Part shown: positions 8,971 to 16,964 of the stretch, one piece after another
How the letters are laid out: each line of letters opens with the position of its first letter
Numbering within the stretch: position 1 is the first letter of the stretch
Origin: Stenotrophomonas_A sp036403795
Lineage (GTDB): Bacteria > Pseudomonadota > Gammaproteobacteria > Xanthomonadales > Xanthomonadaceae
Assembly: GCA_036403795.1 (NCBI GenBank)
Contig: DASWQJ010000270.1
Coordinates: 1 to 62,277, forward strand
DNA length: 62,277 bases
Direction of reading: 5' to 3'
Notes under the pieces: generated by a model
Database searches by the model: none
Told to the model about the DNA's origin: nothing
What the model saw: the letters and a program-made list of their open reading frames with translations, nothing else
Program-made: the position numbers and the translations under genes

Positions 8971-9879
8971 ATGTTCTTTCGCAATCTGACGCTGTTCCGC
9001 TTCCCCACCACGCTCGACTTTTCCGACATCGATACGCACCTGCCCGAGGCCCGGCTCAAGCCCGTGGGCCCGCTGGAGATGACCTCGCGCGGATTTATTT
9101 CGCCCTTCGGTCGCGACGAACAGGAAGTGCTGTCCCATCGTCTCGAGCAGTTCCTGTGGCTGACCGTTGGCGGCGAGGACAAGATCCTGCCCGGCTCGGT
9201 GGTCAACGATCTGCTCGGCCGAAAGCTGGCCGAGATCGAAGAGAAGGAAGGCCGCAAGCCGGGCGGCAAGGCCCGCAAGCGCCTCAAGGACGACCTGGTG
9301 CACGAGCTGCTGCCGCGTGCCTTCGTGAAGTCCTCGCGCACCGACGCCATGTTGGACCTGCAGCACGGCTACGTGGCCGTGGATACCTCCAGCCGCAAGA
9401 GCGGCGAGAACGTGATGTCCGAAATCCGCGGGGCGATGGGGTCGTTCCCGGCGCTGCCGCTGAATGCGGAGGTGGCGCCGCGCTCGGTGCTGACCGGCTG
9501 GATCGCCGGCGAACCGTTGCCTGAAGGACTCAGCCTCGGCGAAGAGTGCGAGATGAAGGATCCCATCGAGGGCGGCGCGGTGGTGAAGTGCCAACACCAG
9601 GAGCTGCGCTGCGAGGAAATCGACAAGCACCTGGAGGCGGGCAAGCAGGTCACCAAGCTGGCGCTCATCCTGGACGACCACGTTTCCTTCGTCCTGGGCG
9701 ACGATCTGGTGATCCGCAAGTTGAAGTTCCTCGACGGTGCACTGGACCAGTTGGAAAACGTGGACCAGGACGGTGTGCGCGCCGAACTCGATGCCCGTTT
9801 CGCGCTGATGAGTGGCGAGGTGCGACGGCTGTTCCTGCTGCTTGAACAGGCCCTCAAGCTGAGCAAGGCAGAGGTCTGA
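8971..9879 (+). CDS. rdgC: Recombination-associated protein RdgC
   Basis: A 302-residue nucleoid-associated DNA-binding protein that forms a ring-shaped dimer on duplex DNA and restrains RecA. It begins MFFRNLTLFRF and shows family segments GFISPFGRDEQEVL and DFLPRAFVKSS-like LLPRAFVKSSRTDAM, with the full E. coli-like length (about 303). It lies 51 bases after ttcA on the same strand, and a strong hairpin follows it, so it may end a short transcript. Confidence 0.96.
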   Translation: MFFRNLTLFRFPTTLDFSDIDTHLPEARLKPVGPLEMTSRGFISPFGRDEQEVLSHRLEQFLWLTVGGEDKILPGSVVNDLLGRKLAEIEEKEGRKPGGKARKRLKDDLVHELLPRAFVKSSRTDAMLDLQHGYVAVDTSSRKSGENVMSEIRGAMGSFPALPLNAEVAPRSVLTGWIAGEPLPEGLSLGEECEMKDPIEGGAVVKCQHQELRCEEIDKHLEAGKQVTKLALILDDHVSFVLGDDLVIRKLKFLDGALDQLENVDQDGVRAELDARFALMSGEVRRLFLLLEQALKLSKAEV

Positions 9880-9891
9880 GGCAAGCTGACG

Positions 9892-9910
9892 CGCCCGCCC
9901 TCGGCGGGCG
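9892..9910. terminator. Hairpin after rdgC
   Basis: CGCCCGCC and GGCGGGCG form a perfect 8-base-pair stem with a 3-base loop, 12 bases after the rdgC stop. No U-tract follows and the next gene starts 16 bases on, so it may be a pause, partial terminator or processing site. Confidence 0.5.
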
Positions 9911-9925
9911 TATGCTGTGGACGTT

Positions 9926-10714
9926 ATGGCGAAGTTCCTCCCCCGACTGATCGCCTCGCTGTCGCCCCCGGTACTGCAGCGCGACTGCGTTCGGCTGCGC
10001 GTGGGCGAAGACGATATCGAGGTGTTGCGCGTGCGCGATCCGCGCGCGCGACGCATCAAGCTCAGCGTGGACGAGCGCGGTGCCCGGCTCACGCTTCCGG
10101 CGCGCGCAAGCCTGGTTTCCGGCGAGCGTTTCCTGAACGAGCATCGCGATTGGCTGGTCCACCAGCTGTCGCGTTACCTGCAGGACGATCTGCTGCCGCC
10201 GCTGCGACACGACGAAGCCGGGCAATGGCTGCCACTGCGCGGCGAACGGCTGCCGCTGCACTGGCACGCGGCCCGCTATGCGCGACTCGAATGCGATGCA
10301 CAGGGCGCGCATTTCCACCTTCCTGCGCGCGCCGGGACACCGGCGATGATGCGGGCGCTGCGCGACTTCTACGAATCGCAGGCGCGCGCCGACGTCGGAC
10401 GCTGGCTGCCGAAGTACCTGCCCTCGCTGCCGCGCGCGCCGGCGCGAGTGCGGTTGAAGGTCATGTCCTCGCAGTGGGGCTCGCTGGCGCCGGACGGCAC
10501 GATGGCGCTGGACCTGGCGTTGGTGCTGGGACGACCATCGGCCTTCGAGTACGTGCTCGTGCACGAGCTCTGCCACTTGATCCAGGCCAATCATTCGCCG
10601 GCGTTCTGGCAGGAGGTGGCCTCGCGATGGCCCGAGTGGCGTGCCGAACGTGATTATTTCCAGCAACAGGGACGGCAGCTCAAGGCGCAGCTGCGGCGGT
10701 TGTTGAGCGCCTGA
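9926..10714 (+). CDS. YgjP-like (M48-type) metallopeptidase domain protein
   Basis: A 262-residue protein of the YgjP/WLM family (formerly DUF45). The zinc site HELCH is at residues 213-217, with a further histidine in NHSPAFW (His223), matching the HExxH...H arrangement. The N-terminal half has the usual basic strand-rich pattern (RRIKLSVDERGARLTLP). No signal peptide, so cytoplasmic. Proteolytic activity has not been established for most members. I chose ATG 9926 over GTG 9917. Confidence 0.85.
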   Translation: MAKFLPRLIASLSPPVLQRDCVRLRVGEDDIEVLRVRDPRARRIKLSVDERGARLTLPARASLVSGERFLNEHRDWLVHQLSRYLQDDLLPPLRHDEAGQWLPLRGERLPLHWHAARYARLECDAQGAHFHLPARAGTPAMMRALRDFYESQARADVGRWLPKYLPSLPRAPARVRLKVMSSQWGSLAPDGTMALDLALVLGRPSAFEYVLVHELCHLIQANHSPAFWQEVASRWPEWRAERDYFQQQGRQLKAQLRRLLSA

Positions 10715-10729
10715 TCCGTGTAGCCGGTG

Positions 10730-10821
10730 GAGTCGGACTGCGTCGTTCCGACTCGATCCTGGCACTTCGACGTTGCCGCAGGTCGCCGCTGCGAGCCGAA
10801 CCGGTCGCCGCGCTTCGCGGC
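10730..10821. terminator. Two hairpins between convergent genes
   Basis: GAGTCGGA (10730-10737) pairs with TCCGACTC (10747-10754), loop 9. GCCGCG (10807-10812) pairs with CGCGGC (10816-10821), loop 3. They fill the 115-base gap between two convergent genes and could stop transcription both ways. The first begins GTAGCCGG..., faintly like xanthomonad REP hairpins, but I see no second copy. Confidence 0.45.
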
Positions 10822-10829
10822 ACCTTCGG

Positions 10830-11690
10830 CTAGGCATCCAGTGCCAGGAATCGCCGCAACACCGCTGCAACGGTGGCGGGATCCTCCATATGCAGGTGAT
10901 GCGTGCCGGCGAGGGATTCGACCTGCCCATCGCGCAACAGCGCGGCGCGGCGGCTGCGCAACGGCTCGGGAAAGTAGGGCTGGGCGGGAGTGGCGAAAAT
11001 GACCTGGGTCGGGCATTCGATCGCCTGCACCAGCACGTCGATCTGCGCTTCGGTCAAACGCACGGCAGTGGGCAGGGTCAGGCGCTGGTCGCTGCCCCAG
11101 CTGAAGCCGCCAGGCACCGCGCGCACGCCCCGCTCGACCAGCAGGCGTGCGCAAGGTTCAGACAGTTGATTGGCCATCATCCGGGCGCGCACCGGGGCTT
11201 CCAGGTTCGGGAAAACCCGAAGCGCCTTGCCCGGCAAGGCATAGTGGGCCGCGACGGCTTCGCGCAAGCGATCGGCGGTGTTCTCCACGCTTTCGCTCAG
11301 TCCGCCGAGTGCCTCGATCGCGATCAGGGCTTCCACCCGCGATGGCTGGGCGGCCGCGACGAGGCTGGCGATGCCCGCGCCCATCGAGTGGCCCAGCAGG
11401 GTGAAGCGCTCCCATCCCAGTGCATCGGCGACGGCGAGCACGTTGCCGATGGCGCCGATCATCGTGTACTCGCTGCCCGCCGGCAGCGCCGCGCTGTGGC
11501 CATGGCCGGGCAGGTCGGTCATGACCAGGTCCAGCTCCGGCAGCTGGGGCGCGATCGGCAGGAAACTGGCGGCGTTGTCGAGCCAGCCGTGCAGCGCCAA
11601 CACACGGCGACCGCCGACAGTCCCGGTGCGCAGCCCGCGCAGTTCGCCAAAGGGCAGGGTGCAGCCGAACTCATGCACGACAGGGTTCAT
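10830..11690 (-). CDS. Alpha/beta hydrolase
   Basis: A 286-residue alpha/beta-hydrolase. The oxyanion-hole segment is LHGWLDNAASF, the nucleophile elbow GHSMGAG, and the histidine is probably in GTHHLHMEDP near the C-terminus. Substrate cannot be read from sequence; the family includes esterases and serine hydrolases resembling vertebrate SERHL. Its ATG overlaps the hemH stop as ATGA, so it is the second gene of a coupled pair. The link to haem synthesis is probably regulatory convenience. Longer in-frame extension upstream is only a shadow of hemH. Confidence 0.88.
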   Translation of the reverse strand: MNPVVHEFGCTLPFGELRGLRTGTVGGRRVLALHGWLDNAASFLPIAPQLPELDLVMTDLPGHGHSAALPAGSEYTMIGAIGNVLAVADALGWERFTLLGHSMGAGIASLVAAAQPSRVEALIAIEALGGLSESVENTADRLREAVAAHYALPGKALRVFPNLEAPVRARMMANQLSEPCARLLVERGVRAVPGGFSWGSDQRLTLPTAVRLTEAQIDVLVQAIECPTQVIFATPAQPYFPEPLRSRRAALLRDGQVESLAGTHHLHMEDPATVAAVLRRFLALDA

Positions 11691-12646
11691 GCGTGACGTC
11701 GCGCCAGCGCCGCCAGCGCCGCAGCGTGGGCTGGGTCGTCGTTGAGGCAGGGGATATACCGAAGCCGCGTGCCGCGTTGGGCCAAGCTGTGTGAGAAACC
11801 CATCGCCACTTCTTCCAGCGTCTCCAAACAGTCGGTAGCGAATCCCGGGCAGACGACATCGATCTCGCGCACACCTGATTCGGCCAGTGCCCAGAGCGTG
11901 GGTTCGGCATAGGGCTGCAACCAGCGCTCGCGTCCAAAGCGCGATTGATAGCCCATGAGCCACTGATCTTCGGTCAAACCCAGTGCCGCGGCGATCGCAC
12001 GCGCGCTGGCTTCGCATTGCCGCGGATAGGGATCGCCGGCATCGGCCACGCGTTGCGGCAGTCCATGGAACGAAAACGCCAGTCGTTCACCACGCCCGTG
12101 ATCGCGCCAATGGGTGCGGATCGAATCGGCGACGGCCGCCACCCAGGCGGGATCTTCCGGATAGTCGTCGATGAAGCGGGTCGAGACCTGCGGATTGGCC
12201 GCGCTCCAGAGATCGACCACGTCGCGGACCGAGGCGGTGGTGGTGGTCGAGTACTGCGGATACAGCGGCAACACGATCACGCGTGCAACGCCCGCCTCGC
12301 GCAGCGCATCCAGGGCGCCGCGCAGCGCGGGCTGCCCGTAACGCATCGCCCAGGCGACGTGCCAGTCGGGCAATTCGTGCTGCAGGACGTTGGCCAGGCG
12401 CGCCGTATGGACCGCCAGTGGCGAACCCTCCGGCAACCACACTTGCGCGTACTTCTCGGCCGATTTGGGACCACGCAGCGGCAGGATGAGGCCGTGCAAC
12501 AGCGGCTTCCAGATCCAGCCGGGAAGCGAGACCACGCGTGGGTCGCCGAGGAACTCGCCGAGATAACGGCGCACCGCAGGCGCAGTGGGCGCGTCCGGCG
12601 TGCCTAGATTAACCGCCAGCAGGGCGGTGTCGGGTGCGTGGGACAT
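11687..12646 (-). CDS. hemH: Ferrochelatase
   Basis: A 319-residue enzyme inserting Fe2+ into protoporphyrin IX, the last step of protohaem synthesis. The ferrochelatase signature LPLYPQYSTTTT is present, together with FSFHGLP (catalytic His) and the N-terminal VNLGTPDAP. Cytoplasmic or membrane-associated. It is divergent from the SYLF gene and translationally coupled to the following hydrolase through ATGA. Confidence 0.96.
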   Translation of the reverse strand: MSHAPDTALLAVNLGTPDAPTAPAVRRYLGEFLGDPRVVSLPGWIWKPLLHGLILPLRGPKSAEKYAQVWLPEGSPLAVHTARLANVLQHELPDWHVAWAMRYGQPALRGALDALREAGVARVIVLPLYPQYSTTTTASVRDVVDLWSAANPQVSTRFIDDYPEDPAWVAAVADSIRTHWRDHGRGERLAFSFHGLPQRVADAGDPYPRQCEASARAIAAALGLTEDQWLMGYQSRFGRERWLQPYAEPTLWALAESGVREIDVVCPGFATDCLETLEEVAMGFSHSLAQRGTRLRYIPCLNDDPAHAAALAALARRHA

Positions 12647-12803
12647 GCGCGCATTGTGGCAGAGCAGGGCGCGCCGCCGCGCCTCCCTCGTCGCGATGGG
12701 CCCGATAGTCGGTGGGTATCGCGCTTATCGGCTATTCACCAGCGGGCGACTAAAACGGCCGCGATTGGCTTATCTTTTCGGTGATTGTCTTTTGGAGCTC
12801 CGC

Positions 12804-13697
12804 ATGCCCCGTCTGTCACGCCTCGCCCTGCTGTTGTCCCTGACGTTCGCTGCCGGCCATGCGATCGCGGGCCCTGAAGAAGACCAGCGCGCGCGAAACG
12901 CGATACGGGTGTTGGCCGATATCCAGCAGATCCCCGAACAGGCCATCCCCGACAAGCTGCTCGACGAGGCACGCGCGATCGTGGTGATCCCCGACACCAT
13001 CAAGGCAGGCCTGGTGATTGGTGGGCGCCGCGGCCACGGCCTGATGTCGATCAAGACCCAGGACGGCACCTGGTCGCAGCCGGTATTCGTCAAGCTCACG
13101 GGCGGCAGCATCGGGTTCCAGGCTGGCGTGCAGTCCTCCGACGTGGTGCTCGTGTTCCGCAACGACCGTAGCCTGGACAACATCGTCAACGGCAAATTCA
13201 CCCTGGGTGCCGATGCGGGCGTGGCCGCTGGCCCGGTGGGCCGCAATGCCGCCGCCGCCACGGACGGTCAACTCAAGGCTGAGATCTGGTCGTGGTCGCG
13301 CGCGCGCGGCCTGTTTGCCGGCGTGGCGCTGGATGGGGCGATCCTGCAGATCGACGACGCGGCCGACCTCAATGCCTACGGCACGGGCAGCACGCCGCGC
13401 ATGATTTTCGAGGGCCGTGCACCCGAGCAGCCATCGCCGGACGTGATCGGCTTCCGCGATCGCCTGGAAGAGGCGACCTATACCGCACGCGCCAACCGCA
13501 GTGGTTCGCCGGCGCCCGCCCCGGCCCCGGCGCGCGCTGCCGCCGGTTCGGCTGCGCCGCCGCCTGCCGCGTCCAGGCAGGAGGCCACCACCGCGCCGAT
13601 TCAGCCGGCGGGCCAGGCACCTGCCCCCGCACAGCAGGGTTTCCAGCCGGTAGGCGACGGCGAGATCCGTACCGAGACGCTCGACGGCAAGCCCTGA
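12804..13697 (+). CDS. SYLF/Ysc84-domain secreted protein
   Basis: A 297-residue exported protein. The signal peptide is about 1-22 (ending GHAIAG). A lipid-binding SYLF (Ysc84) domain follows, with the motifs IVVIPDTIKAGLVIGGRRGHGL and DVVLVFRND. An Ala/Pro-rich low-complexity tail fills about 228-285. SYLF proteins bind phosphoinositides in eukaryotes; bacterial roles are little known. ATG 12804 has GGAG 6 bases upstream. It precedes tatA by 69 bases, but a link with Tat is not implied: the signal lacks a twin arginine. Confidence 0.85.
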   Translation: MPRLSRLALLLSLTFAAGHAIAGPEEDQRARNAIRVLADIQQIPEQAIPDKLLDEARAIVVIPDTIKAGLVIGGRRGHGLMSIKTQDGTWSQPVFVKLTGGSIGFQAGVQSSDVVLVFRNDRSLDNIVNGKFTLGADAGVAAGPVGRNAAAATDGQLKAEIWSWSRARGLFAGVALDGAILQIDDAADLNAYGTGSTPRMIFEGRAPEQPSPDVIGFRDRLEEATYTARANRSGSPAPAPAPARAAAGSAAPPPAASRQEATTAPIQPAGQAPAPAQQGFQPVGDGEIRTETLDGKP

Positions 13698-13766
13698 AAG
13701 GCATGGTCCAACCGTCGGCGCGGTGCGCTATCCTGAGCATCCTCTTTCTGCAATGGCGAACGGATC

Positions 13767-13997
13767 ATGGGCAGTTTCAGCATCTGGCACTGGCTGATCG
13801 TGCTGGTGATCGTGCTGCTGGTCTTCGGGACCAAGCGGCTGACCAGCGGCGCCAAGGATCTGGGCAGCGCGGTAAAGGAATTCAAGAAGGGCATGCACGA
13901 CGATGACCGTCCCAACGGCCAGCTCAGTGATCAGACCCGCAACAGCGAAACCGATTCTCGCGAGAAGCAGGCTGACCGCGACCGCGACGCCCGCTGA
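13767..13997 (+). CDS. tatA: Sec-independent translocase subunit TatA
   Basis: A 76-residue inner-membrane protein: one N-terminal membrane helix (WHWLIVLVIVLLVFG), a hinge with the conserved FGTKRL, then an amphipathic helix (AKDLGSAVKEFKKGM) and a charged tail. TatA oligomers form the pathway for folded twin-arginine substrates. First gene of tatABC. Confidence 0.96.
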   Translation: MGSFSIWHWLIVLVIVLLVFGTKRLTSGAKDLGSAVKEFKKGMHDDDRPNGQLSDQTRNSETDSREKQADRDRDAR

Positions 13998-14014
13998 CCC
14001 ATAGGGCGTCGCGC

Positions 14015-14455
14015 GTGTTCGACATCGGATTCAGTGAGCTGCTGCTCATCGCCATCGTGGCGCTCGTCGTGCTGGGCCCCGAACGCCTTCCCAAGGCGGC
14101 ACGCTTTGCCGGTCTTTGGGTGCGCCGTGCCCGGTCGCAATGGGATTCGGTCAAGCAAGAACTGGAGCGTGAGCTCGAGGCCGAAGAGCTCAAGCGCAAC
14201 CTGCACAGCGTGCAGCGTTCGATGCGCGATGCCGAAGCGCAATTGCGCCAGGGTCAGCAGGACGCTCGTGATCAGGGCCAACAGTTGCATGAGCAGGTGA
14301 CCCGCGACATCGACATCCGTGCGGGCAGCGATGCGCCCTTGGCCGAGGTGGTCGAGCCCGTCGCCATCGACAATGGCTTGCCGGTGGCCGATGTCCCGGA
14401 TGCCACCCCGGCTGAGCCGCCCGCGCCGGTGGCCGGCCCTGAGAAGCAGTCATGA
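14015..14455 (+). CDS. tatB: Sec-independent translocase subunit TatB
   Basis: A 146-residue inner-membrane protein beginning MFDIGFSELLLIAIVALVVLGPERLP, the diagnostic TatB N-terminus (Glu8 in the helix, GPERLP hinge), followed by a long charged amphipathic helix and a Pro/Ala tail. It forms the substrate receptor with TatC. GTG start, 17 bases after tatA; AGGG lies 9 bases before it. Its stop overlaps the tatC ATG. Confidence 0.95.
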   Translation: MFDIGFSELLLIAIVALVVLGPERLPKAARFAGLWVRRARSQWDSVKQELERELEAEELKRNLHSVQRSMRDAEAQLRQGQQDARDQGQQLHEQVTRDIDIRAGSDAPLAEVVEPVAIDNGLPVADVPDATPAEPPAPVAGPEKQS

Positions 14456-15222
14456 GCGCGCCCCACGATGTACAAGCCGAAAGCAGCCTGATCGAGCACT
14501 TGATCGAGTTGCGCGCGCGCCTGGTGCGCGCGCTGTTGGGACTGGGCGTGGTGCTGTTGGCGTTGTTGCCGTTCACCCGTCCGATCTACAGCTGGCTGGC
14601 ACGACCGCTGATCTCCCAGCTGCCAGCCGGGCAGACGATGATCGCGATGAATCCGGCGGGTGCCTTCTTCGCACCGGTCAAGCTGACATTCTTCGTGGCC
14701 CTGTTCATCGCCGTGCCCTGGTTGCTCTACCAGGCGTGGGCGTTCGTGGCACCCGGGCTATACCAGCGCGAGAAGCGCCTGGCGTTCCCGATCCTGGCCT
14801 CGGCGGTGGCGCTGTTCTACATCGGCTGCGCGTTCGCCTATTTCCTGGTGCTACCGGCGGTGTTCCACTTCCTGACGACCTTCAAGCCGGACGTCATTGC
14901 GATCACCCCGGATGCGAATGCCTACCTGGACTTCGTGTTGGTGATTTTCTTCGCGTTCGGCACCAGCTTCGAGTTGCCCGTGGCGCTGGTGATCCTGGTC
15001 CTGCTGGGCTGGGTCACCCCAGAGCAGCTGCGCCAGGGACGAGGCTATGCCGTGGTCGGCATTTTCATCATCGCTGCGGTGTTGACGCCGCCAGACGTGG
15101 TCTCGCAATTGTTGCTGGCCATCCCGATGTGCCTGCTCTATGAGCTGGGTATCGTGGCCTCGCGCGCGGTGGTGCCCAAACCGCCGGTATTGCCGGCGGC
15201 CGGGAAATCCGACGGAGAGTAA
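14452..15222 (+). CDS. tatC: Sec-independent translocase subunit TatC
   Basis: A 256-residue inner-membrane protein with six predicted membrane segments. The N-terminal HLIELRARL and the following PFTRPIYSWLARPL are typical, and WAFVAPGLYQREKR carries the conserved cytoplasmic/periplasmic loop residues. It recognises the twin-arginine signal. ATGA overlap with tatB. A small GC-rich hairpin lies between its stop and the convergent membrane-protein gene. Confidence 0.97.
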   Translation: MSAPHDVQAESSLIEHLIELRARLVRALLGLGVVLLALLPFTRPIYSWLARPLISQLPAGQTMIAMNPAGAFFAPVKLTFFVALFIAVPWLLYQAWAFVAPGLYQREKRLAFPILASAVALFYIGCAFAYFLVLPAVFHFLTTFKPDVIAITPDANAYLDFVLVIFFAFGTSFELPVALVILVLLGWVTPEQLRQGRGYAVVGIFIIAAVLTPPDVVSQLLLAIPMCLLYELGIVASRAVVPKPPVLPAAGKSDGE

Positions 15223-15251
15223 CCGGGAGCGGCCGCGGCGCGGCCGTCCCC

Positions 15252-16151
15252 TCAGGCGACGAAGATGTCGTCGCGACCGCCCGCCAGCGGCGGCGATACC
15301 GCGTCCGCATGGGCAAACATCTGCTTCCAGGCCGCGTATACGGCGCCGGCGAACACCGGCATCAGTACGGCCATCAACAGCAGCTGTGCCACGAACATCG
15401 CCGCGTTGACGCCGACCACCAACGCCAGCAGCAGCACGACCAGCATCACCGCGAAGTAGATCGCGAACAGCGCCACGAACGCCATCAGGAAGAACACCAG
15501 CAGCGCGGGCAGGTTGCGCAGGGTGGCCCGCAGGCTTTCGCGCAATGCATGGGTACCGGTGGTGTGGTCGAACATGACCTGCGGCGCCATCACGAACAGC
15601 GCCAGGCTCACTGCCGCCAGGGTCACGATCACCAGGCCCAGCCAGAGCAGGATCCGCCCGGCCGGCAACTGCTCGGCCAGCGCGCGGATCTGCTCCTGGT
15701 CGGGCTGTGCCCCGGACTGGCTCAGCGCGTTGATCTGCACGGTCACGTCGGTCAGGTGCTGCCAACCGCCGGTCCCGATCAGCGCCAGTAGCAGGACACC
15801 CAACAGCAAGCCGGCCACCAGCTGCGGCACGAGCGCCATGAGCAGGTGCGGCGCGCGGCCTTCCTGCAGGCCATGCAGCAGGTGCGAGGGACGGGCCGGG
15901 CGACCTTCGTCGACTTCACGCACGGCCCATAGCATGCCGCCCAGGAAGATCGGGCCGGCCAGCGCCATCAGGAACTGGATGGCCAGGCCCACTGCCGGCG
16001 CGAGCAGCGAAGCCGCATAGGCGACCATCGCGATCAGCCCCCAGGTCATGCCCAACGAACCCAGCGCCAGCGGCGCGCGGCGCAGCAGCGTGAAGCCAGT
16101 CAACAGCCATTCCGCGCCGGCGGTCGCCGGCACCTTGCGAATTTCGCTCAT
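15252..16151 (-). CDS. Multi-pass membrane protein (BPSS1780-like)
   Basis: A 299-residue hydrophobic protein with about six or seven predicted membrane helices. The start (GAEWLLTGFTLLRRAPLALG) and FMAPQVMFDHTTG-like segment (here FVMAPQVMFDHTTG) resemble the BPSS1780 family of proteobacterial membrane proteins with no known function. It lies 48 bases downstream of the amidotransferase gene on the same strand and may share its transcript. Family assignment is from memory of the pattern. Confidence 0.7.
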   Translation of the reverse strand: MSEIRKVPATAGAEWLLTGFTLLRRAPLALGSLGMTWGLIAMVAYAASLLAPAVGLAIQFLMALAGPIFLGGMLWAVREVDEGRPARPSHLLHGLQEGRAPHLLMALVPQLVAGLLLGVLLLALIGTGGWQHLTDVTVQINALSQSGAQPDQEQIRALAEQLPAGRILLWLGLVIVTLAAVSLALFVMAPQVMFDHTTGTHALRESLRATLRNLPALLVFFLMAFVALFAIYFAVMLVVLLLALVVGVNAAMFVAQLLLMAVLMPVFAGAVYAAWKQMFAHADAVSPPLAGGRDDIFVA

Positions 16152-16199
16152 TCCCGATCCGGATAGTCTTGCGCGCCGGCGAGGTCCGGCGCGGGGTAA

Positions 16200-16964
16200 T
16201 TATCGCTGTTTTCCCTGCCCATCTGGCGACGGCAGCGTACGGGCATGACGCACGAAGCGTTGCAGCAGCCGGCGCGCCAACGGGGCGGCGCTGACTTCAC
16301 GGGCGATGGTGCGGGCGCATCGACCGTGCCGTTGCAGGCAGTCGGCGCGTGCGTGCACGTAGCCACGGATGTGGTGGGTGGCAAATTCCGGGTGGAACTG
16401 CACTCCCCAGGCCGATTCGCCCCAGCGGAAGGCGTGGCACTGGTCCTGGCGAGAGCGCGCCAGCACGGTCGCCCCGTCGGGGGCGCGCAATACCGTCTGC
16501 AGGTGGGTGGCGTGGGCCGGGAACCGGGCAGGCAGGCCGGCGAACAGCGGATCGTCGAAGGCCGGTGGATGCAGCTCCAGCTCGATCGTGCCCGACTCAC
16601 GTCCGGCCGGGTTGTAGTCCACCTGGCCGCCGAGCGCGTGGGCCAGCAACTGGTGGCCGTAGCAGATGCCGAACACCGGCGCGCCGTCGTGGACGGCCTG
16701 GCGCAGCCAGTCGGCAGTGCGTTCGCTCCATTCGGCACGATCGGTGACGAAGGCGGCGGAGCCGGAAACAATCGTGCCGGCGTAACCGCGCAGTGGCGGC
16801 AACGCCTCGCCGGCCTCCACGTTGACCACGACGGTTTCGGTAGCGGCCAGCCCGGCGGCCACCCGGATCCAGTGCGGGAAGCGTCCGTAGCGCTTCATGG
16901 CCCGAACCGGCTGGCCGGTTTCGAGGATCAGGAAGGGTGCCGGCTTGGCGTCGAGCCGGTTCAT
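16200..16964 (-). CDS. Class I glutamine amidotransferase
   Basis: A 254-residue stand-alone glutaminase domain. The nucleophile is Cys101 in FGICYGHQLLAHALGG, and the His-Glu pair is in VQFHPEF. Overall it resembles the GMP-synthase-type GATase lacking a synthetase domain, of the kind annotated 'glutamine amidotransferase' in xanthomonads. Alternatives are gamma-glutamyl hydrolase-like enzymes acting on small conjugates. Its ATG overlaps the stop of the upstream GspE-like gene (ATGA), so they are co-translated, though no functional link is obvious. Confidence 0.88.
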   Translation of the reverse strand: MNRLDAKPAPFLILETGQPVRAMKRYGRFPHWIRVAAGLAATETVVVNVEAGEALPPLRGYAGTIVSGSAAFVTDRAEWSERTADWLRQAVHDGAPVFGICYGHQLLAHALGGQVDYNPAGRESGTIELELHPPAFDDPLFAGLPARFPAHATHLQTVLRAPDGATVLARSRQDQCHAFRWGESAWGVQFHPEFATHHIRGYVHARADCLQRHGRCARTIAREVSAAPLARRLLQRFVRHARTLPSPDGQGKQR